Below, in pieces: positions 20,901 to 27,143 of a DNA stretch of 64,000 bases (its first letter is position 1; the number at the start of each line of letters is the position of its first letter). The DNA comes from Methylotenera sp. Its GTDB lineage: Bacteria > Pseudomonadota > Gammaproteobacteria > Burkholderiales > Methylophilaceae. The position numbers were made by a program, and so were the translations under genes. The notes below the pieces were generated by a model. That model worked only from the letters and a program-made list of their open reading frames with translations, was not told the origin of the DNA and did no database searches. The DNA lies in assembly GCF_029945535.1 (NCBI RefSeq), contig NZ_JAQSCU010000006.1:1-64000 (forward strand), written 5' to 3'.

Positions 20901-22214
20901 ATAATTGCTGGTGCAGATGGTACTGGTAGCGTAGTGGTCGAGCCAGAGTCGACTGGTGCATATGCCATAGATACTGCTTCAACATTAGCAATAACTGCTG
21001 CTAATGATATCGTTCTTAAAGGCCGCATCCGTGCACTGGGCAATAACACCCTTAAAGCTGGCGATGACATACAGTTAAAGGGTGGCAGTTTAGCTAGCAA
21101 TGCTCAAGTGAGCCTTACAGCCGGTACTGATGGTACGGGTAATGTGGATATTGGTGCGGCATCGAATGGCGGTAATGCCATTTACACACCTGCAAGTATT
21201 GATATTACTGCGGCAGACGACATTAACATCAGTGGTGATATTCGCGGTGATGTTGGTTTGGTTCTAAATGCTGTAAATGGTGGTGTAAATATGACAGGGG
21301 GTACACTTAGCACTGGTGGACAGCTGAATATTGCCACAAGCGATACGCTAACGATAGGTGGTGACATATTTGGTGGATTAGGTGTTGGGCTTAGCACGCT
21401 AAATGATGTTGTATTTGCAGGTGGTAGTGTTAGTAGTAACAACGACGTTAGGATTGTTGCAGGCACCGATGGTACCGGTAGTATTTTTGGCAGTGCTACA
21501 AGTGGGGTAGATATTATTGCACTGGGTGCTTTGACCCTTCAGGCTCCAAATGGCATCGGTGAAGGCGCACCATTAGTCGCTCAAGTAACGAGTCATGCAA
21601 CACTTTTATCATCCAATATCAACGCTGATATTTCAACAACGCCCTTAGCAAATCCGTTGTCATTAACGGTTTCTGATATTGGTGGGGGACCAGCGGCAAA
21701 CGTAGTCATGCATGTTGCATCTGATAAGCAAGTGAGCTTTGAAACTTTCAACGTGGGCACAGCAGAAGTTACTGCTGAAACACCAAGTTTGCAGTTGCCC
21801 AATGGCAATATCACGAACTATGCTGTGTTTAATATGCCGCATTACGCTACTCGTATAGACACTTTGAGTCGCGCTCAGCATCTTGGATATGATGTGAATG
21901 CCTTTACACTGAATGGTAGTTTTAGCTTAAATGCATTAGAAAACTCTGTTGCGATTGATTCTTTCATACTCATTAAGAATCCTAATTTACAAGTGATGGG
22001 TAACCCTACCGATTATGTTGAGAACACTGTTGAAGAAAGTTTGCAGCTCCAACAAATAGGCAGAAATGGTAATAATCCATTGCAATTTGAAATTGGAAGT
22101 TTCGGTCTAGCTGCGCCTGATGACGATGATGTTCTAGTGAATGTAACCACAGACTGGATTGGCCCAACTAGTCAATTAGCCCCAGTAACCACTGAAAATA
22201 AAAAAGAGATTTAA
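5970..22214 (+). CDS. Giant two-partner-secretion filamentous adhesin (TpsA, LktA-like)
   Basis: A 5414-residue exoprotein, about a quarter of the window. The start is the ATG at 5970, preceded by AGGGG; a GTG at 5937 would lie inside the leader hairpin. Residues 1-45 are a long signal peptide ending near TAAFADG. Residues about 46-290 are the TPS/haemagglutination-activity domain, with NPHGM (132-136) in place of the usual NPNGI. From about 350 to 3300 runs a very long series of degenerate units of roughly 50-60 residues, alternating Gly/Ala-rich and Thr/Asn/Asp-rich strands, of the type seen in the Fusobacterium leukotoxin LktA family; they should build a beta-helical fibre. Residues about 3400-5414 are less regular and include an aromatic-rich insert (about 4060-4190). 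Cysteines come in close pairs: 1623/1636, 4082/4086, 4158/4163. The tpsB gene follows after 4 bp. Likely roles are adhesion or biofilm; toxicity is not shown. Confidence 0.92.
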   Translation: MKRSVQGFLSRQYMCVLRRCAWENALSYFINATIAVSGTAAFADGITTDGRTQTQLTVSGSVTDITTKTVQGVNAINSFHRFNIGNGQTVNLYLPTGTANLLNLVHDERSYFDGVLNAYKDGRIGGNVYFLNPHGMVVGAGGVLNVGSLMMATPTSQFMDSLISQSGVVNAGAVSNALLGYIPLTDTGLIQVKGRINAANAVTLSAGSVAVDAGAKVVAGQQAQASFGDLVNIQGLATASGVEVKNGVIKITASNDVNVAGQVATDGIAGANAGTVDIHAGSNITLASGADISANGQGAASSGGNVKIYAEGDATLGVGAHVSANAGSSGDGGFVEFSAKTTVNITGGQLNAGAQNGKAGTVLIDPTNVNWTGSGSDVFSDGTNYQIQATKSIVLDNVFISTRNLAASDNNRANAISAASEGKSGDITLKATKIELKNGTHLLAEGDANYLGGKVTLEARDESVLPSLGWATATAQIDISNTTIKANEVLIDAKSNIDSQFVYSSEDPLGSTLNVATATAQQIGGFLASLAGVELVVSDVNAKAYVNINSGANIEAKTSVTLTAENVTKAGMAKQLPSPGVQFNTPLGIGALWVSDQSDAKVTVGSGATIKSADLTVRAHNNASLEGSIASANNQSENSNFTAIAVGITKADVKATANVASGANIQVSGNLTVAATNVGSYSNEVTSETGPNGRAAAAIAYSDHQSGVTASLNANVGDATKVQVIAINDVLKDQAVALSKVGGGAIDSVVASGKRKVAAMIGAEDFFWGKLGLSVLKPDNKSSPTQQSFRIGGAIAYDTSTHKALAEIGDGAVVHATDSVSVLSRIRAEDMKIAAQSAAISTSASKPSANDTARAAYSVGLAIGDYTHDAVSRVGVDADVTAPKIAVYSDTILPIRDSLLFGSKAATDNWTRWDGLETIMGALNSISNITDVFNGFSSAKSTSDGSNGSINLSGSVSLLSYTDNSRAILDKGAKLNVSGNQSGAWVGGFELQPEVKHYDKLTGAILVSTDLAVKEDFNFAAPVSVQAKHDATLLFQAGEILPAESGEKGLGVAFDQASIASVTEAIVREGVVIKGIDETSNAQPLGSRTWTQTASHATNEVNVSAVSNERVISLAVSGGYGATFGANGTYSQTSLNNATHAFVDDEASVIAKKFNVSATASPVLWSLSGGINMSKNASVGIGIAINDVTGNTRAEIADNDTWSSDGVARASLVTVTGAKITSPDLAVEAKTSGRLEAIAVTGALANNAPNPPGQPGFVERMKNKSGYTALLTKAEELTSTKKSDVKKVDASSSAQEKEKKPPSYSFAGAGSGAINVTEVLTTAKIDGITIDQTSTNAASLVVRAIADSDITAATGAAAITRANDPNTTKTVGVAGSVAVNSIGNGTEAWLKDSNVSNAGDVTVQALSGGEQLAVALGMSVDASKGAAVTKSDSFVGSLSLTLAQTDDNGDSKNKTVAKIDNSTVTGNAATADRDVDVTAYNRTYIGTGGGSLSVQAGSAKSGTSVGAAVSWANVRNDVISGIYRSSSITQVDTVNVHAFNATEIGSGAAMVGLSKAEGANSFAGSMVYNQITNNTTAAIEKSTVTATGLVDVEAKDKGADSSLEALIDPSGKRNNVAKGLDYCGEGAGGASPSGNCITAVAGTVQIGAGNNYGVSIAYNQIENNLTARINDSLVSVTDTAVSNKINVIAESDTSILGVAFGVGVSTGKFSGAGSISIAGIQNKVVAEVGQSLVAGVATTLTAPTVTISSTDDSDINTLAGQVNVSFKASALGAAFAYNEIDNEARAIADNATITASNTVEITATEKASISSLSAAIGAAKESAVSLSASLNFISNATEARLSNSLIEDGSSGTNTVKIKTSDTSTIESISGSAAGGKDNGAGAAFSLNQIGNTNSAVAEDSTIDGAQTLELMAYENATISTLAAALGAGSNGYSGSITLNNIGQSFVGSHPNTTTAELKNSTVKNGNGSTVTVEGKDESQINSIAGALSIGLSGSGFGGAVADNNIQSTAKGTISNSSIQNNASLSVNGKNNSKIKSASVAGAVASGTAFAGSASTNRTSNNTAAEIIGSEITGSASNVNVDATNTSEISALSGGAAVSFGSAAGGIAVSVNQIDDTTAAHVSGKKALSSGYAVKNMNVAATSLATMKALSVGVGASGGNAGAGSIAVNLISSDTNAYIDAGAVVKAENNVGVVAESDSRITVASGSAGLGFGGAGIGVSFTVNSIGGDTSAYIEGATTSVTALAKDANDTMSVNTGELTAGVNLADQIDLAKYNQLDLKSKKAKQDITGVAVNASSTQHIENISTNIAGGSSFAVGAAASVNTIGGTTQAYVLNAKINNDNTGAGAAQEVAITASNISYDNSFIGTVSVGGSAGGLGADTHLMNRTTTAYAAGGSIDAKNAVGVKALSTQGVSSLAVGGAVGGNAGAGTLSMALFTNHTDAYVDSTRVTASDLDINAKNTNDMFLMSGAVSIGGNAVGGAFAVGSSDSTTTATLKNAKGANRVDVTGSVNVEATNKTDINHIVVSGAGGGANGIAGMADVNLVTDKTLATIESSDVGASADKVASVKVAATHTVTIDSKAGALGVGITGGGIGAGASVNIVKAKTVATVTDSNVYSSGKAEVKALSVTHVDATALTAGVGGTVGIGGAAVVTLIGDDVAGESAKEVNKGGSGSLSAVNTFSSGDKFADLPDTGAGGPQILSTSDKASMNADTNKSTTAVTGSAGGYAFKTAAEVNGTNTITAGSLDVTATDKTDTKTLVGGFGASLGGGIGGGVAVTTVKANVAANVSGTALTTNGNVNIKATADNDQGKTIEILAIAGGAGLVGIGAAVSYADISNHVDANLVSGANAGTGTVTVTAEDNTDIDSDAKGAALGALAAGIVVSDISKSSIINAVVGGVVTATAVNISAADSGKVKALGQSAAGGLLGAGSGAFVSASDDSTITAKTANNSTFNLGTSTLSVTATATPQTEAEADGVAVSGGVAIGASIADAKATTTIEASLGSSNTINAGGLTVTAQQLRSGSSESAKSTAWAASGGYLFGGSATTSDADAVIHVSSYVGSNSTLNLGSGTATVKASVDSKQYSKASGINAGIVAAGFNDATATSDNLINAYLGTGVKVTAGTLDVNSGGADNNLADAIAGSGGVFSGAASVANTSTKSTTKAYIDSSSAARNIAVTNFKLTADHTSNFNSTVDSTNASVVGASGAYAHNKVDKSVVYVGIGDGVNIAATSIDVNANNRVHKSAVSGFNVVSASGGLFDAAATHSDTVVNLDTDVVIGSNAKIEASTASLNTQGHMAINALNDVELFDAAKMDSGGAIALAKAESFIYNDQNDADITVGSGALIKSDNTITLETKTLAKADTEVQSKTYGLAGAAQGSSISRVGTSNEISINGARLESDENVVLRAGFNNVITADAETRLWNRTLLPVETSPDAHGQITQDNKITVGAYVPSIGVAPQGASSEDQIDRAAIASVKDIYLQAGEGTHTTRGYGRGTDLYRELIAAFVKLFGANISLDITGGSTSDNSKSSVAMNGTAFAGTHFHQILQVEQDGSISKQSEGMADPTYRNNVDLARDIQARINSLQALVNEYKNDNPDIANGFQADIDTLNAKKARLGVGATADFMDIHPAAAYTGYIFVNGDSLTGTGELLAPGDAKIEIINKSNKFLDIGKYAGVENSLFISGDLGGVITLNGVRVSKNSEINAINQDGKSSSFSHILDRQTSDDPVILVQNTYEDPINLNALNPEIHIDGDISNTRGLVKIDSPGSVQVSSNIVAKTIVINTKGDFIKTFTTGFTHQGGDPTLNLPQNYAPLTYTGTDGHVYPYTLDLYYEDLLRGIYPNNTAHPTSGVITTTRTDTVTPPVQLSSVIAGNNVFISGEKLNINGLIQSGLPSFNVNITQTVADAAVANAGTWIPVAMQENGEAVADLFSPKVRYVNGQIELQSLAVSGGYIQLYGDIFSTGNGRLKVLDGYGKIVVNNTSNKNLAVNRLDTGPGVAGMIKITDTSTKYNGKPLITTITLENDVIKYAYENMNLADYRHPSGVSYGSTRTGAYNTRADRRLEWMDADVYTNYEWATYTKSCYAGCGWGLGDLLSADPGNQTGGASSHTSYVRPNGEWLADYNYTSAARPDYKVDYQKTISPVDYKAFESAHYWTDTCVANICVDDREYYETKREWRWTESNYYVHSLNASKPISIEFSGFKTGELTVNNASKDLQLQGAVRNLTGTTTLTAASINAADTVIVTAKDLNLTASAGNIGIASLTNDASSYIKTNLQTGGKLNATATGGIALWEQDGSMSIQGAHAGGIVNIKSDGDLINVATGVAVSGSSVRLTSDNGAIGSGTAMLVDTTSATGNLSALAAKSIDITESTGDLRLDSVTSIGGDVNLTALNGNIIDDNSVYKVDVEAKAALLAVADRAGLRGTSAAESEQNTVKGYNLAKQQEYARYWQMRNVHKDSNGAYVADAYSTTYAYHLTASDITELKTNQNWTDLQVSQYEARQTTIYHKANQSFGTQAFSASFAYDVKTQDTATYQQLIAGSTWSDEQITNRVAAGIFKDTADTEVLIEDANVVGHNITLTANNGGIGAEKASKSISFVNPNAWTDDERLALAAADRKDTVIDYDAKTITIRQKDDIDITLKNAGQLIANAESDIYIGSEDDIRVKQVAAPVNFDVRIKTGAALINVATSGAAVTGRDITIEAGGADLGSSATPFLINASGTLTARANGDLYVNNTLGNMRLEQVYATNLAKLTSVGSIVEDPNNHNLQTDIQASHIWLTAATTIGEADVTGLKYLDIGSDKLGWVDMSAPDGIYVYSPSKFLNLRNINAGNGEVNMNSFASSFGIIGNVTGRNGVTLNAGEAILFDINGSVVSSNGDIALSSLGYWLNSSSDPLLAEDLTKYGLRMVAGSSILAAGNVTVKTTYDMVLTSLSASNNVVLDSTGGLTIKGLVHSDTSVSVKADNDVLLDGGSITTLGAVAIIAGADGTGSVVVEPESTGAYAIDTASTLAITAANDIVLKGRIRALGNNTLKAGDDIQLKGGSLASNAQVSLTAGTDGTGNVDIGAASNGGNAIYTPASIDITAADDINISGDIRGDVGLVLNAVNGGVNMTGGTLSTGGQLNIATSDTLTIGGDIFGGLGVGLSTLNDVVFAGGSVSSNNDVRIVAGTDGTGSIFGSATSGVDIIALGALTLQAPNGIGEGAPLVAQVTSHATLLSSNINADISTTPLANPLSLTVSDIGGGPAANVVMHVASDKQVSFETFNVGTAEVTAETPSLQLPNGNITNYAVFNMPHYATRIDTLSRAQHLGYDVNAFTLNGSFSLNALENSVAIDSFILIKNPNLQVMGNPTDYVENTVEESLQLQQIGRNGNNPLQFEIGSFGLAAPDDDDVLVNVTTDWIGPTSQLAPVTTENKKEI

Positions 22215-22218
22215 TCAA

Positions 22219-23892
22219 TTGAAAAAACTACAAAAATATTATCTTTCAGTGCTGTTAGGTGCCATTAGCTTTCCTGCAAATGCGGCAGTATTGCCATCGG
22301 TTGATCCTGCAGCAATTCAAAGACTGGATCAAGATCGACTAGACTCCTACAAGCAGGAGGAGAATCTTAAAAAAGCCCTGCCTGTTGCACCAGAAGTTAC
22401 CTTGCCAGATCAAGATTCTGCTATTAAAAACGCCTCAGATATTAAAAACATCCCTGTTGCCAAGTTTGATATTGATCACTCAGATTTACTTACAGACGAT
22501 GAACTTAAGCAGATTTTATCGCCATATCAGGGACGTGACGTTAGCTTAAAGGAGCTTTTTGAGGCTGTATCGAAAATAAACCAACTTTACGATGCCAAAA
22601 ACATTAAAACAGCGCGCGCCATACTTCCTCCTCAAGAAGTTAAAGGTGGAACAGTCAAAATTCAGCTAGTTGAGGCTAGGCTTGGCGGAATAATAATATC
22701 TGGCGTAAAGGAAGTACGTAGTGGTTTCGTTGAAGATCGTATTCACGTAAAGCCTGGCGAATTGATTTCTGTCACTAAGCTGGAAGAAGATCTTATAAGG
22801 TTTAATGCGCTGTATGAACCAAAGTTACGTGCTGATGTTAGAGCTGGCGCGGAAGTTGGCAAGACTGATATTACTATCGAAGTACAAGAGGCAGAAAAGT
22901 ACCACCTCACTACTTTCGCGGATAATGCAGGTCGGGATACCGTTGGTGAAAGTAGAATTGGTGCGATTTATAAGGTCAATAATTTGTTGGGTGTTAACGA
23001 TAGTATTCAAGTTGTTGCAACCGGCACAAGTGGTTCTAGAAGCTATGGGTTCAGTTATTCAATTCCAGTCTCAAAAGATGACATGCGTCTAGATGTTTCA
23101 TATAACTATGGCAATATTAAAATTGTGAATGGTCCGTTCGTGCCACTGGATATTACTGGGAGCTCAAGGGATTTAACGGTTGGGCTAACGCAACCTTTTT
23201 CGGTTGGTATTAATCGTCAATGGGCGGCCTATAGCCGACTATCTTCTAGAAATTCGATTAGCAAATTCAGTGGCTTCACGCAACAAGACCTTGATTTAAA
23301 TGTGATTGCGTTAGGCTTGAGCGGTGAAGCACACTACAACACTTATGCTTGGTCGCTGGATAATAGCCTTAATTTTGGCACAAAGTCATTCGGTGGCGAA
23401 GACAGTTTCACTTACTATCGCGTCAATGCCAGTCGTGTGGATAGATTAACTGATCGACTTCAATTGTTGACTAAAGCTGGACTTCAATATTCATTTACAC
23501 AAGTTATCCCTTCGGGCGAACAGTTTCAAGTTGGTGGCTTATACTCGGTAAGGGGATTCTCTGAAGGTTTACTCTCTGGTAGAAATGGCTATTTTGGTAG
23601 CGTAGAGTTAAGAGCAGCACTTAATTCTCCCCCACAAAATTCACCAACGGGCTTTCCTCCGCTTGTGCAAGGCTTGGTATTTTTTGAACATGGTGCAGCA
23701 CTACCATACAGGCCAGGGCAGAGTATCACCAAAGATGATTATTTAACCAGTGCTGGAGTTGGTCTTATGATGGATTTTGGAAGCCGAATTTCCACTAGAC
23801 TTACATTCGCCTACCCGTTAGATAAAAACCCTAATGAAATGAACCAACGTTCACCCAGAATATCTGCAGGAGTGAATGTTGCTTGGTTTTAA
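22219..23892 (+). CDS. TpsB outer-membrane transporter (ShlB/FhaC family)
   Basis: A 557-residue Omp85-superfamily transporter that should secrete the adjacent giant adhesin. A signal peptide (MKKLQKYYLSVLLGAISFPA, cleavage near NAA) is followed by a Pro-rich linker, a POTRA domain (about 74-150, FDIDHSDLLTDDELKQIL onward), a second POTRA-like segment (about 150-215) and a 16-strand barrel (about 220-557) ending in the aromatic residues AWF typical of outer-membrane proteins. The conserved loop-6 motif VRGF is present in GGLYSVRGFSEG. The start is a TTG at 22219, 4 bp after the adhesin stop; it is chosen because it gives an intact signal peptide and no upstream ATG exists in frame. Tight spacing and a weak start suggest translational coupling with the adhesin. 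Confidence 0.93.
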   Translation: MKKLQKYYLSVLLGAISFPANAAVLPSVDPAAIQRLDQDRLDSYKQEENLKKALPVAPEVTLPDQDSAIKNASDIKNIPVAKFDIDHSDLLTDDELKQILSPYQGRDVSLKELFEAVSKINQLYDAKNIKTARAILPPQEVKGGTVKIQLVEARLGGIIISGVKEVRSGFVEDRIHVKPGELISVTKLEEDLIRFNALYEPKLRADVRAGAEVGKTDITIEVQEAEKYHLTTFADNAGRDTVGESRIGAIYKVNNLLGVNDSIQVVATGTSGSRSYGFSYSIPVSKDDMRLDVSYNYGNIKIVNGPFVPLDITGSSRDLTVGLTQPFSVGINRQWAAYSRLSSRNSISKFSGFTQQDLDLNVIALGLSGEAHYNTYAWSLDNSLNFGTKSFGGEDSFTYYRVNASRVDRLTDRLQLLTKAGLQYSFTQVIPSGEQFQVGGLYSVRGFSEGLLSGRNGYFGSVELRAALNSPPQNSPTGFPPLVQGLVFFEHGAALPYRPGQSITKDDYLTSAGVGLMMDFGSRISTRLTFAYPLDKNPNEMNQRSPRISAGVNVAWF

Positions 23893-24245
23893 AAGTAATT
23901 ATCTTGGTTTTTAAAAAGTGCTCAAAACGTCGAACAACTCCTTTGGGAGTTTTGCATCCAGACCTAAGTTTGGATCTTCTGCATAGGGCGCAAGCACTAG
24001 TTCGCAATGGGCTACATTATGGAAGCACAATGCTGAAATTGTACCCGTTAGGAACTCGCAGGTTATACCTATTCGTTGTGTGCAAAAACGCAACAATTGC
24101 CTAGTTTAAATCTCAACTTATTCGATCTCTAATCGAACTAACTAATTGATTCTATTAACTGTGTAATCGTAGCAAGTGTAGCCCGTAATCCTTACGGGCT
24201 ACGCTTGCAATATTTCTAGATGGTTTTAAACAGCTTGGCTTAGCT
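23893..24245. other. Unassigned stretch with overlapping open frames on both strands
   Basis: After the tpsB stop there are short open frames on both strands of the same DNA (plus strand 23883-24104, minus strand 23911-24096). Neither has a clear ribosome binding site and I recognise neither product. This pattern is typical of a non-coding repeated element or of gene debris. A long palindrome (24172-24208), listed separately, follows. Confidence 0.4.
24172..24208. repeat. REP-like palindrome
   Basis: GCAAGTGTAGCCCGTAA and TTACGGGCTACGCTTGC form a 17-bp stem with one G-T pair and a 3-nt loop (TCC). There is no T-tract on either side. The core GTAGCCCGTAA/TTACGGGCTAC has the look of a dispersed extragenic palindrome rather than a terminator. 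It sits between the convergent ends of tpsB and the MOSC gene, where it may still stop or protect transcripts. Confidence 0.65.
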
Positions 24246-24905
24246 TTAAGCTAATTCAGCTAAACGCTCTAAATATACGGTTTTAAGCAATGGCGCGAGG
24301 TTAGGGATTTTTAGGGCTTTGTTGAGTAGTTGTTTAGGATCATCTGTGGCTAGTGCTAAATCTAGTTTTTGTAAAATAAGCGCGGTGCGAATAGTAATTG
24401 AGTCTGTTGCGCGGTCTAGCAGTGTGATTTCATCGCCAGCTTTTATAGAGCCTGCTGTGAGTACACGTTGGTAAAAGCCGCTGCGGCCGCTGTTTAAAAA
24501 AGTTTCTAGTATGTCTGGTTGGCCTATTTTGTGTCCAAACTTAAAACATGGGATTCTAGGCATCGTGACTTGTACGATTGCTTCACCAATTTTCAGGGTA
24601 TCGCCAATTTGAATGGAGTCTTCATTAAAACCAGAAATGGTTAAATTTTCACCAAAAGTTCCATATGGTAAATCAGTTAAACCAAGTGTATCTTGCCAGT
24701 AAGCATAATGCTCAAAAGGATAGCTGTATATGGCTTGGTGCTCTCCGCCGTGGACGGCTTTGTCGGCTTGGCCATCGCCATTTAAACCCAGTTTTGCCAG
24801 CCAGACTGGTCGTTTCACGGGAAGTTTGTAAATACCCGTCAACACTGGCAACTCATCAATGATCACGATTTTTGGCTGTGCAATATTAAGTGAAATCAGT
24901 TTCAT
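24246..24905 (-). CDS. MOSC domain protein, YiiM-like
   Basis: A 219-residue protein of the MOSC family, close in layout to E. coli YiiM: an N-terminal beta-rich MOSC domain and a C-terminal three-helix tail (about 165-219). The motifs DKAVHGGEHQAIYSYP and FGENLTISG are typical, and the Cys in MPRIPCFKFG (about residue 120) is the expected molybdenum-cofactor ligand. YiiM-type proteins reduce N-hydroxylated bases such as 6-hydroxylaminopurine. This function is inferred from the family. It is cytoplasmic and stands alone, convergent with tpsB. Confidence 0.88.
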   Translation of the reverse strand: MKLISLNIAQPKIVIIDELPVLTGIYKLPVKRPVWLAKLGLNGDGQADKAVHGGEHQAIYSYPFEHYAYWQDTLGLTDLPYGTFGENLTISGFNEDSIQIGDTLKIGEAIVQVTMPRIPCFKFGHKIGQPDILETFLNSGRSGFYQRVLTAGSIKAGDEITLLDRATDSITIRTALILQKLDLALATDDPKQLLNKALKIPNLAPLLKTVYLERLAELA

Positions 24906-25045
24906 TGTGATTAATCATTTGAGTTTATTTGAGTATTTATATTATCAGATATATTTGATGCTTTTTTAAATACGCTAATTTACGTAGGTGGCTCACAAGG
25001 CAGTTCATCCGTATAATCAGCTCTTTTTTTAGAGTACCTTTTCCA

Positions 25046-25945
25046 ATGTGGTTTAAAAACACCTTCATTTATCGCCTTGTTTCAGAAAACACTATTTCAC
25101 CTGATGTTCTTAATGAGAAGCTGACTTTAAAACCGCTATTACCTTGTAGCGGCCTAGATAAGCAAAGTCGCGGCTGGGTTCCTTGCTATGGCGATAAACT
25201 AGTGCATAGTGCCAATAAGCAAATACTTTTTGCTTTAGGCGTAGAGCAAAAGTTACTACCTACCACTATTATCAATCGCTTTGCCAAAGAGCGCGCGGCG
25301 GAGATTGAAGCGCAGCAAGGTTATAAGGTTGGTCGTAAAGAGATGAAGGAGCTTAAGGAATCCATCACAGAGGAGCTGTTACCAAGAGCATTCTCGCTTC
25401 AGCGCACCACTTACGCATGGCTAGATACAGTGAATGGCTATCTGGTGATAGACGCAGCTTCATCAGCAAGAGTAGAAGAGCTATTAGAGTTGATGAATAA
25501 ATCACTAGATAATTTACCGTTTAAACAATTGCATACTGCAATTTCACCAGTGGCTGCGATGACGGATTGGCTAGCTGGAAATAATGCACCAGCAGGCTTC
25601 ACCATTGATCGTGAGCTGGAACTTCGTGCTACAGGTGAAAGCAAGGCGACTATTCGTTATGCAAATCATGAGTTAGAAGGTGAAGAGATTCTCAAGCATA
25701 TTGCTTCAGGTAAACGCGTCACTCGATTAGGCTTAACTTGGAATGACAGAATTTCATTTGTCCTAACGGAGCAAATGCAAATCAAGCGAATTGAGTTCTT
25801 AGATATTATCAAAAATGAATCTAATGAAATGGCCGAAAATGCTGATGAGCTATTCGAGCTGGACTTTACGCTAATGGCAGGAGAGCTCGCTAAGATGCTT
25901 ACTGATTTGACTCATGCGCTAGGTGGCGAAGCTGGAGTTTCTTAA
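25046..25945 (+). CDS. rdgC: Recombination-associated protein RdgC
   Basis: A 299-residue protein matching RdgC over its full length: N-terminal MWFKNTFIYRLV, the LPCSGLDKQSRGWVPC region and a C-terminal acidic half. RdgC is a ring-shaped dimer that binds double-stranded DNA without sequence preference and limits RecA action; it is common in beta- and gammaproteobacteria. Length is normal (about 300). The ATG at 25046 begins the conserved N-terminus. It is transcribed alone, with no operon partner in view. Confidence 0.95.
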   Translation: MWFKNTFIYRLVSENTISPDVLNEKLTLKPLLPCSGLDKQSRGWVPCYGDKLVHSANKQILFALGVEQKLLPTTIINRFAKERAAEIEAQQGYKVGRKEMKELKESITEELLPRAFSLQRTTYAWLDTVNGYLVIDAASSARVEELLELMNKSLDNLPFKQLHTAISPVAAMTDWLAGNNAPAGFTIDRELELRATGESKATIRYANHELEGEEILKHIASGKRVTRLGLTWNDRISFVLTEQMQIKRIEFLDIIKNESNEMAENADELFELDFTLMAGELAKMLTDLTHALGGEAGVS

Positions 25946-25987
25946 CTGATCCTTAATTTGTGTAAGTGCTGTGCGGAACTAATTGTC

Positions 25988-26017
25988 AGATTAGCTGTAA
26001 TATAAAGAAGCTAATCT
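25988..26017. other. Hairpin between rdgC and the Lon-N protein gene
   Basis: AGATTAGCT and AGCTAATCT form a perfect 9-bp stem around a 12-nt loop. No T-tract follows, so it is a weak terminator candidate and could be an operator for the next gene, which starts 41 bp later. Confidence 0.35.
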
Positions 26018-26058
26018 GTCATTACTTACCAATTCAAATTGCCATACAATAAAAGCCC

Positions 26059-26679
26059 ATGAACACTTATCCACTGCCATTATTTCCTCTGAATTTGGTT
26101 ATTTGTCCTGGGGGATTGTTACCTTTAAGAATATTCGAGGTCAGGTATTTGGATATGGTACGAAACTGTCTCAGAAATAAATCACCTTTTGCTGTTGTCA
26201 CGGCCTTGCCAGAAGGTGAGACTGATACGCAGGGTAACTTTCCATTTGCAAATGTAGGTATGTTAGTTAATATTGTAGATGCTGATGTCACTACCGTTGG
26301 GCTGATGATGATTCGTTGTGTCGGGCAGCGCCGAGTTAATGTTGAATCGTTCAAACAACAAAAAGACGGCTTATTGATTGGTGAAGTCAGCGACATTGCC
26401 AATGATCTTGAATCGCCTATTCCTGAAGATCTGCAAATGGCCAGTATCGGACTTCAACGGCTACTGGAGTCTTTAACTGAAGAAAATATCTCTATTGAGA
26501 ATTTGCCTGTTATTGAGCCCTACCAGTTTGAAGATGCTTCATGGGTTGCTAATAGATGGGTTGAGTTGTTAGATTTGCCATTACTTCAGAAGCAGCGCCT
26601 GATGCAACTTGATAGCCCCATTCTCAGGTTGGAGCTAATCCATGATATTTTGGATGCTGGCTCACGCAAACTAGCTTAG
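26059..26679 (+). CDS. Lon N-terminal (substrate-binding) domain protein
   Basis: A 206-residue stand-alone version of the N-terminal domain of Lon protease, with no ATPase or protease part. The opening [20 protein letters not shown] and [12 protein letters not shown] are diagnostic of the family, and a helical half follows (about 115-206). Such proteins are widespread in proteobacteria; they may bind substrates, but their role is not established. The gene for a 97-residue unknown protein starts 10 bp after its stop, so the two are probably cotranscribed. The ribosome binding site is weak. Confidence 0.9.
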
Positions 26680-26689
26680 AGTCATCTGC

Positions 26690-26983
26690 ATGGACAAGAT
26701 TAACATCGAGAATAGTTTCCATCTCGAATTCATTGCTTACTTCTCTATGCATTTAGAGAATCTGTATTGCGAAATGACCAATAGTAACAATACCAAGCAA
26801 CGAGATCGCTACATGCAACTCATCGCTCATATCCAAGAAGCCTCTTTTGAGTCGGCCTATGAAAAGTACAAACACATCTCTTTAGCTGATACAGACATTG
26901 AGAGCTTTACTGAATCAATGATAAAGATGGCTCAGCGACTGGCCAGAATTGATATGGGTTTGCCATTAGTCATTGAAGATTGA
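26690..26983 (+). CDS. Hypothetical 97-residue protein
   Basis: I do not recognise this protein. It is small, charged and predicted mostly helical, without signal peptide or membrane segment, so it is likely cytoplasmic. It starts at an ATG 10 bp after the Lon-N domain gene, in the same direction, which is the main evidence that it is real. Notable segments are [13 protein letters not shown] and a C-terminal helix [14 protein letters not shown]. No catalytic motif is seen. Confidence 0.65.
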
Positions 26984-27143
26984 GAGGTCAGTGCTTAGGT
27001 TTTATTTAGCCATGGATCTGCTTCTGGAAACATAACGTTGAAATTGTGCTAATTAGGGAAATCGCAGTTTATGCCTGATCGCCTGACTCCAAAGAAAGTG
27101 TGGATTACTGTGGATTTAATACTGCATATGCACAGAAATACAC

